Source: Alkalibacillus flavidus
GTDB taxonomy: Bacteria > Bacillota > Bacilli > Bacillales > Alkalibacillaceae
Length of the DNA stretch: 64,000 nucleotides
Assembly: GCF_040545925.1 (NCBI RefSeq)
Contig: NZ_JBEPMX010000001.1
Span: 248,001-312,000 of the forward strand
Direction of reading: 5' to 3'
Positions 60,443-64,000 of the stretch are shown here, one piece after another. The notes under the pieces are model-generated. The model ran no database searches. It was given only the letters and a program-made list of their open reading frames with translations, and had not been told where the DNA came from. Numbering within the stretch: the first letter of the stretch is position 1; the number at the start of each line of letters is the position of its first letter. A program made the position numbers and the translations under genes.

Positions 60443-60673
60443 ATGAGTTATCGTGTATCAATCGAATTTTGTATGCAATGAAACTATGCACCAAAAGCTG
60501 CGAGTTTCGCAGATGAATTGTTTACTGAATTTCGTCACGAGATTTCAGAAATGCGCTTGATTCCATCTTCTGGTGGTGCTTTTGAAGTTACCGTCAATAG
60601 TGAGAAGGTTTATTCTAAACTAGAAACGGGCGAATTCCCTAAGCTAGAAACGGTTAAACAAAAAATGATTTAA
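60443..60673 (+). CDS. SelW-like (Rdx family) selenoprotein, C-x-x-U motif
   Basis: This 76-residue protein is read from ATG at 60443 (GGGGAGG at 60429-60435) through an in-frame TGA at 60479-60481 to TAA at 60671. It begins M-S-Y-R-V-S-I-E-F-C-M-Q-U-N-Y-A-P, so the CxxU redox motif occupies residues 10-13, the exact place of the CxxC/CxxU in the SelW/SelT/SelH (Rdx) thioredoxin-like family. The remainder (ELFTEFRHEISEMRLIPSSG, GAFEVTVNSEKVYSKLETGEFP) is typical of bacterial SelW-like proteins. It is a probable redox protein; partner unknown. A clear SECIS hairpin follows the UGA, and selA lies downstream. Confidence 0.93.
60498..60512 (+). promoter_or_regulatory. SECIS hairpin of the SelW-like gene
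   Basis: CTGCGA-GTT-TCGCAG is a perfect six-base stem with a three-base loop whose first base is G. The stem begins 16 bases after the UGA and the loop starts at +23, in the range and style of bacterial SECIS elements bound by SelB. Confidence 0.8.
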
Positions 60674-60677
60674 TGTT

Positions 60678-60707
60678 ACCTCCATTAGCTATACGGTTAA
60701 TGGAGGT
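60678..60707 (+). terminator. Hairpin between the SelW-like gene and selA
   Basis: ACCTCCATTA (60678-60687) pairs perfectly with TAATGGAGGT (60698-60707). No T-run follows, so it may be a processing or partial termination site rather than a full terminator. Confidence 0.45.
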
Positions 60708-60744
60708 TAGCATTGTATAAACACGTGATAAAAGAGGCGAGATC

Positions 60745-62154
60745 ATGAACCTATTAAGAGCAATACCAGCTATTAATCGACTCATACACGATAAACGCAT
60801 ACAAGAGACTATTAATCGTTATCATATACCAATGATGACGGTAAAAGATGTTTTTAGACGTGTGACTGATGAGATGAGGGACGTTATTTTACGCGATGAG
60901 GCCCCTTCTAACTGGACCGTTGATACAATGTTTGACGAGACAATACAGCGAGGTTTACATGAATTAGTTGATGAGCAAAGACAACGGTTGCAACCCGTTA
61001 TAAACGGAACGGGGACGGTGATACATACTAATTTAGGCCGATCAAAACTCGCTCATTCAGCCGTTGAACGCGTTCGCATGGTAACCGACTCTTATTCAAC
61101 ACTAGAATATGACTTAACGTATGGGGCGAGAGGGTCGCGTCATGATTTAGTTGAAGAGCGAATAAAAGCATTAACTGGAGCAGAAGCGGCCATAGTCGTT
61201 AACAATAATGCTGCAGCTGTGTATATGGTGTTATCTGCCTTTGCTAAGGGATATGAAGTCATTGTATCGCGCGGTGAATTAATTGAAATTGGCGGTAGCT
61301 TTCGTGTATCTCGGATTATGGAGGAAAGCGGAGCAAAATTACGAGAAGTAGGAACGACGAATAAAACACATGCTTCAGATTACGAATCCGCTATTCAAGA
61401 TGATACAGCTATGATCATGAAAGTTCATACAAGTAATTTTACCATGCAAGGTTTTACCGCATCTGTTGATCGGGAAACGGTAAGTCAACTTGCAAAGACG
61501 CAGTCTGTTATATCATATGAAGATCTCGGAAGTGGATCATTAATTGATTTATCACAATATGGAATAAGCCAAGAGCCAAGCGTAAATCAAGTTATTCATT
61601 CAGGAGTTGACATTGTATCATTCAGCGTTGACAAACTATTAGGTGGTCCCCAAGCTGGCATTATTGCTGGTAAAAAGAAATATATCGATCAATTAAAACG
61701 ACATCAACTGGCCCGCGTTCTTCGTGTAGATAAAATGACTTATGCTGCCTTAGATGAAACGTTACGCTTGATGCAGACCGATGAGTGGCACCAAATTCCG
61801 ACATTGCACACGATTTTCAAAGATGAGTTCACGATTGAAGAAGCGGTTAACACGGTCATAACAAAACTACCTCATTTAATTGATTTATCAGTTGCGATAG
61901 AGAAAACTAATAGCCAAGTTGGTGGAGGTACATTACCGGATGTAACGCTTCCTTCATATAGTTTAGCGGTTCAATCTCATTCATTATCGTCTGAACGCTT
62001 AGCTGAACGTTTGCGCAAAAACACGCCAGCGATTATCGCAAGAGTTGAGAATGATACGGTATGGCTGGACTTTAGAACCATTGACGATCATGAACACGCC
62101 ATGATAATTGACGTGTTAGCCGACATTGATCAATCTATTAATTTCACATCATAG
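60745..62154 (+). CDS. selA: L-seryl-tRNA(Sec) selenium transferase SelA
   Basis: SelA converts seryl-tRNA-Sec to selenocysteinyl-tRNA-Sec using selenophosphate and PLP. The 469-residue protein has the N-terminal tRNA-binding helix region (NLLRAIPAINRLI), the PVINGTGTVIHTNLGRSKL and YDLTYGARGSRHDLVEERI segments, NNNAAAVYMVL, and the PLP lysine 297 in SVDKLLGGPQAG. AAGAGGCG precedes the ATG. It follows the SelW-like gene and a hairpin, and precedes the aconitase gene. Confidence 0.97.
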   Translation: MNLLRAIPAINRLIHDKRIQETINRYHIPMMTVKDVFRRVTDEMRDVILRDEAPSNWTVDTMFDETIQRGLHELVDEQRQRLQPVINGTGTVIHTNLGRSKLAHSAVERVRMVTDSYSTLEYDLTYGARGSRHDLVEERIKALTGAEAAIVVNNNAAAVYMVLSAFAKGYEVIVSRGELIEIGGSFRVSRIMEESGAKLREVGTTNKTHASDYESAIQDDTAMIMKVHTSNFTMQGFTASVDRETVSQLAKTQSVISYEDLGSGSLIDLSQYGISQEPSVNQVIHSGVDIVSFSVDKLLGGPQAGIIAGKKKYIDQLKRHQLARVLRVDKMTYAALDETLRLMQTDEWHQIPTLHTIFKDEFTIEEAVNTVITKLPHLIDLSVAIEKTNSQVGGGTLPDVTLPSYSLAVQSHSLSSERLAERLRKNTPAIIARVENDTVWLDFRTIDDHEHAMIIDVLADIDQSINFTS

Positions 62155-62224
62155 AAAAATTTTAATTTTATCGTTTTACTTCTATATCGTTTTAATATAA
62201 AATGAATACGTGCAGAAATAATGA

Positions 62225-62240
62225 GTTTTCTGTAGAAAAC
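62225..62240. promoter_or_regulatory. Inverted repeat in the aconitase leader
   Basis: GTTTTC (62225-62230) and GAAAAC (62235-62240) are exact inverse complements around TGTA, flanked by AATAAT and TAATTATT. It lies 53 bases before the aconitase start. It could be an operator (CcpC- or CodY-type control is known for B. subtilis citB) but matches neither consensus exactly. Confidence 0.3.
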
Positions 62241-62292
62241 GGCTAATTATTTGATGAAATGAAATGCTACATACGTTAAGGGGGTAAGTAAC

Positions 62293-64000
62293 ATGGTAGA
62301 AAGTCATGCTGCGAAAGCGAAAAAGCAGTTTGAACTGAATGGTAAGACGTATAACTATTACCATCTCAAAGCACTTGAGGAACAAGGCTTCGGCAAAGTA
62401 TCGAAATTACCTTATTCTATTCGTGTGCTTTTAGAATCGGTCCTACGTCAATACGACGGACATGTTATTAAGGATGAGCACGTAGAAAAGTTAGCTCAAT
62501 GGGCTGATGGGGCTAAAGTGGATGTTCCATTCAAGCCATCACGTGTTATTTTGCAAGACTTTACAGGTGTGCCAGCGGTTGTAGACTTGGCATCTCTGCG
62601 TAAAGCAATGGTAGATATGGGCGGTAGTCCAGATCAAATCAACCCAGAGGTTCCGGTTGACCTCGTTATTGACCACTCTGTACAAGTTGACCGTTATGGT
62701 ACGAGTGATGCACTTCGTAAGAATATGGAAATGGAATTTGACCGTAACAAAGAACGTTACGAATTCTTACACTGGGCACAAAAAGCATTCGATAACTACC
62801 GTGCTGTCCCACCAGCTACAGGTATCGTACACCAAGTTAACCTAGAGTATATTGCGAATGTTGTACACGAGCAACAACAAGATGATGGGTCATATGACAC
62901 ATTCCCAGATACACTTGTTGGTACGGACTCTCATACAACGATGATTAACGGTCTAGGCGTTCTTGGTTGGGGTGTCGGTGGTATCGAAGCTGAAGCGGGT
63001 ATGCTTGGCCAACCTTCATACGTTCCAACGCCAGACGTTATCGGTGTGAAACTAACAGGTAGTTTCCCTGAAGCAACAACAGCAACTGACTTAGCATTAA
63101 AAGTTACGCAAGTATTGCGTGAGAAGAATGTTGTTGGTAAATTTGTTGAATTCTTCGGACCTGGCTTAAGTGAAATGCCACTTGCAGACCGTGCAACGAT
63201 TTCTAACATGGCGCCAGAATATGGTGCAACATGTGGTTTCTTCCCAATTGACGAAGAAACGCTAGATTACATGCGCTTAACTGGTCGTTCTGAAGAGCAT
63301 ATCGAGATGGTGAAAGAATATGCGACGAATAACGATTTATTCTATACACCAGATCAAGACGATCCTGAATTCACGGATCTTGTTGAGATTAATCTATCAG
63401 AACTAGAACCAAACCTATCTGGACCAAAACGTCCACAAGACTTAATTCCGTTATCGCAAATGAAAGAATCATTTAACGAAGCGTTAACAGCACCAGCTGG
63501 TAACCACGGTTTTGGTTTAGACGAAAAAGATAAAGACAAAGAAGCTGTCGTGAAATTCAACGATGGTAGCGAAACAACAATGCAAACAGGCGCATTAGCA
63601 ATCGCTGCGATCACGTCATGTACCAATACATCTAACCCACACGTTATGTTAGGTGCTGGTTTACTAGCGAAGAAAGCAGTCGAAAAAGGATTAGAAGTAC
63701 CTGACTATGTTAAGACATCTCTAGCGCCTGGTTCAAAGGTTGTAACAAACTACCTTGAAAATTCAGGTCTTATGCCATATCTTGATAAACTAGGTTTCAA
63801 CTTAGTTGGTTATGGTTGTACGACATGTATCGGTAACTCAGGGCCATTACTACCTGAAATCGAAGAAGCGATTGCGAACGAAGACTTAACTGTATCATCT
63901 GTTCTGTCTGGTAACCGTAACTTCGAAGGTCGTATTCACCCATTAGTTCGTGCTAACTACTTAGCATCACCACCACTTGTTGTGGCTTATGCGTTAGCAG
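62293..64000 (+). CDS. citB: Aconitate hydratase (3' end outside window)
   Basis: Aconitase interconverts citrate and isocitrate in the citric acid cycle with a [4Fe-4S] cluster; the apo-form of the Bacillus enzyme also binds RNA. About 569 of roughly 900 residues are present before the window ends. Visible parts are YYHLKALEEQGFGKVSKLPY, RVILQDFTGVPAVVDLA, TLVGTDSHTTMINGLGVLGW, and the cluster cysteines in AITSCTNTSNP and GYGCTTCIGNSG. ATG at 62293 follows AAGGGGG with a long spacing. Position corresponds to citB in B. subtilis, downstream of the ccd-yneK region. Confidence 0.96.
   Translation, partial: MVESHAAKAKKQFELNGKTYNYYHLKALEEQGFGKVSKLPYSIRVLLESVLRQYDGHVIKDEHVEKLAQWADGAKVDVPFKPSRVILQDFTGVPAVVDLASLRKAMVDMGGSPDQINPEVPVDLVIDHSVQVDRYGTSDALRKNMEMEFDRNKERYEFLHWAQKAFDNYRAVPPATGIVHQVNLEYIANVVHEQQQDDGSYDTFPDTLVGTDSHTTMINGLGVLGWGVGGIEAEAGMLGQPSYVPTPDVIGVKLTGSFPEATTATDLALKVTQVLREKNVVGKFVEFFGPGLSEMPLADRATISNMAPEYGATCGFFPIDEETLDYMRLTGRSEEHIEMVKEYATNNDLFYTPDQDDPEFTDLVEINLSELEPNLSGPKRPQDLIPLSQMKESFNEALTAPAGNHGFGLDEKDKDKEAVVKFNDGSETTMQTGALAIAAITSCTNTSNPHVMLGAGLLAKKAVEKGLEVPDYVKTSLAPGSKVVTNYLENSGLMPYLDKLGFNLVGYGCTTCIGNSGPLLPEIEEAIANEDLTVSSVLSGNRNFEGRIHPLVRANYLASPPLVVAYALA

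Noticed and set aside
60443..60673. Reading the TGA-interrupted small gene as a pseudogene
   Set aside because: The TGA sits in a CxxU motif, a SECIS-like hairpin follows at the right distance, and the decoding machinery is beside it.
62221..62245. CodY box before aconitase
   Set aside because: The CodY motif has half-sites separated by one base; here the gap is four bases.
62182..62385. Minus-strand 67-codon frame across the aconitase leader
   Set aside because: AT-rich antisense frame overlapping the start of citB, with no ribosome site or family likeness.
1..64000. CRISPR arrays, insertion sequences, prophage, integrase or rRNA genes
   Set aside because: None seen: no regularly spaced repeats, no transposase or integrase motif, and only one tRNA gene, the tRNA-Sec.

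Overview
The window is a contiguous piece of a low-GC Bacillaceae chromosome, almost certainly an aerobic endospore former. Gene order follows the Bacillus subtilis map from polC through the nusA-infB operon, pnp, the dipicolinate/dap operon, spoIIIE, recA, rny, mutSL, glnRA and lexA to the aconitase gene. Sporulation genes are dpaAB, ymxH, spoIIIE, spoVS, cotE, sirA and ricA. Many proteins have acidic surfaces or linkers (RodZ, NusA tail, SpoIIIE linker), which would suit a moderate halophile; that is inference only. Genus cannot be fixed from the window.

Layout. 1-1693: 3' end of polC. 1709-1854: a GC-rich structured repeat with imperfect terminal inverted repeats. 1940-9489: rimP-nusA-rnpM-ylxQ-infB-ylxP-rbfA-truB-ribF-rpsO, the transcription/translation factor operon. 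9646-19195: pnp, an M16 peptidase, ymxH, then dpaA-dpaB-asd-dapG-dapA under a good sigma-K-type promoter, then tepA and ylzJ. 19286-29110: spoIIIE, two more M16 homologues, ymfI-J-K, rodZ, pgsA, cinA. 29117-37193: LexA-controlled recA, rny, ymdB, spoVS, a dipeptidase, miaB, ricA, cotE. 37295-47381: mutS-mutL-miaA-hfq, hflX, ynbB, glnR-glnA with two GlnR operators. 47548-50194: an SOS block, with a LexA-boxed cassette (small WYL protein, YolD, Y-family polymerase) convergent with autoregulated lexA. 50303-55857: ynzC, tkt, sirA, yneF, ccdA, an orphan MrpB subunit, ccdC and yneK.

55885-62154 is the most notable part: a complete selenocysteine-decoding island placed before the aconitase gene. 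It holds tRNA-Sec (minus strand), a PAS histidine kinase closely followed by selB, a selD whose catalytic residue is itself encoded by in-frame UGA, a 76-residue SelW-like selenoprotein with a C-x-x-U motif and a textbook bacterial SECIS hairpin, and selA. All four machinery parts (SelA, SelB, SelD, tRNA-Sec) and two selenoproteins are present. Conventional gene calling truncates SelD and misses the SelW-like gene entirely. The window ends inside aconitase (citB).

Compared with my recollection of B. subtilis, several genes are missing at their usual places: rnjB between dapA and tepA, ylxY after pnp, ymfC/ymfD after spoIIIE, yneA/yneB beside lexA, and ccdB between ccdA and ccdC. Three LexA boxes (recA, the polymerase cassette, lexA), two GlnR boxes, and two CATA-AGA-TA sigma-K-type -10 elements (dpaA, cotE) are visible by eye.
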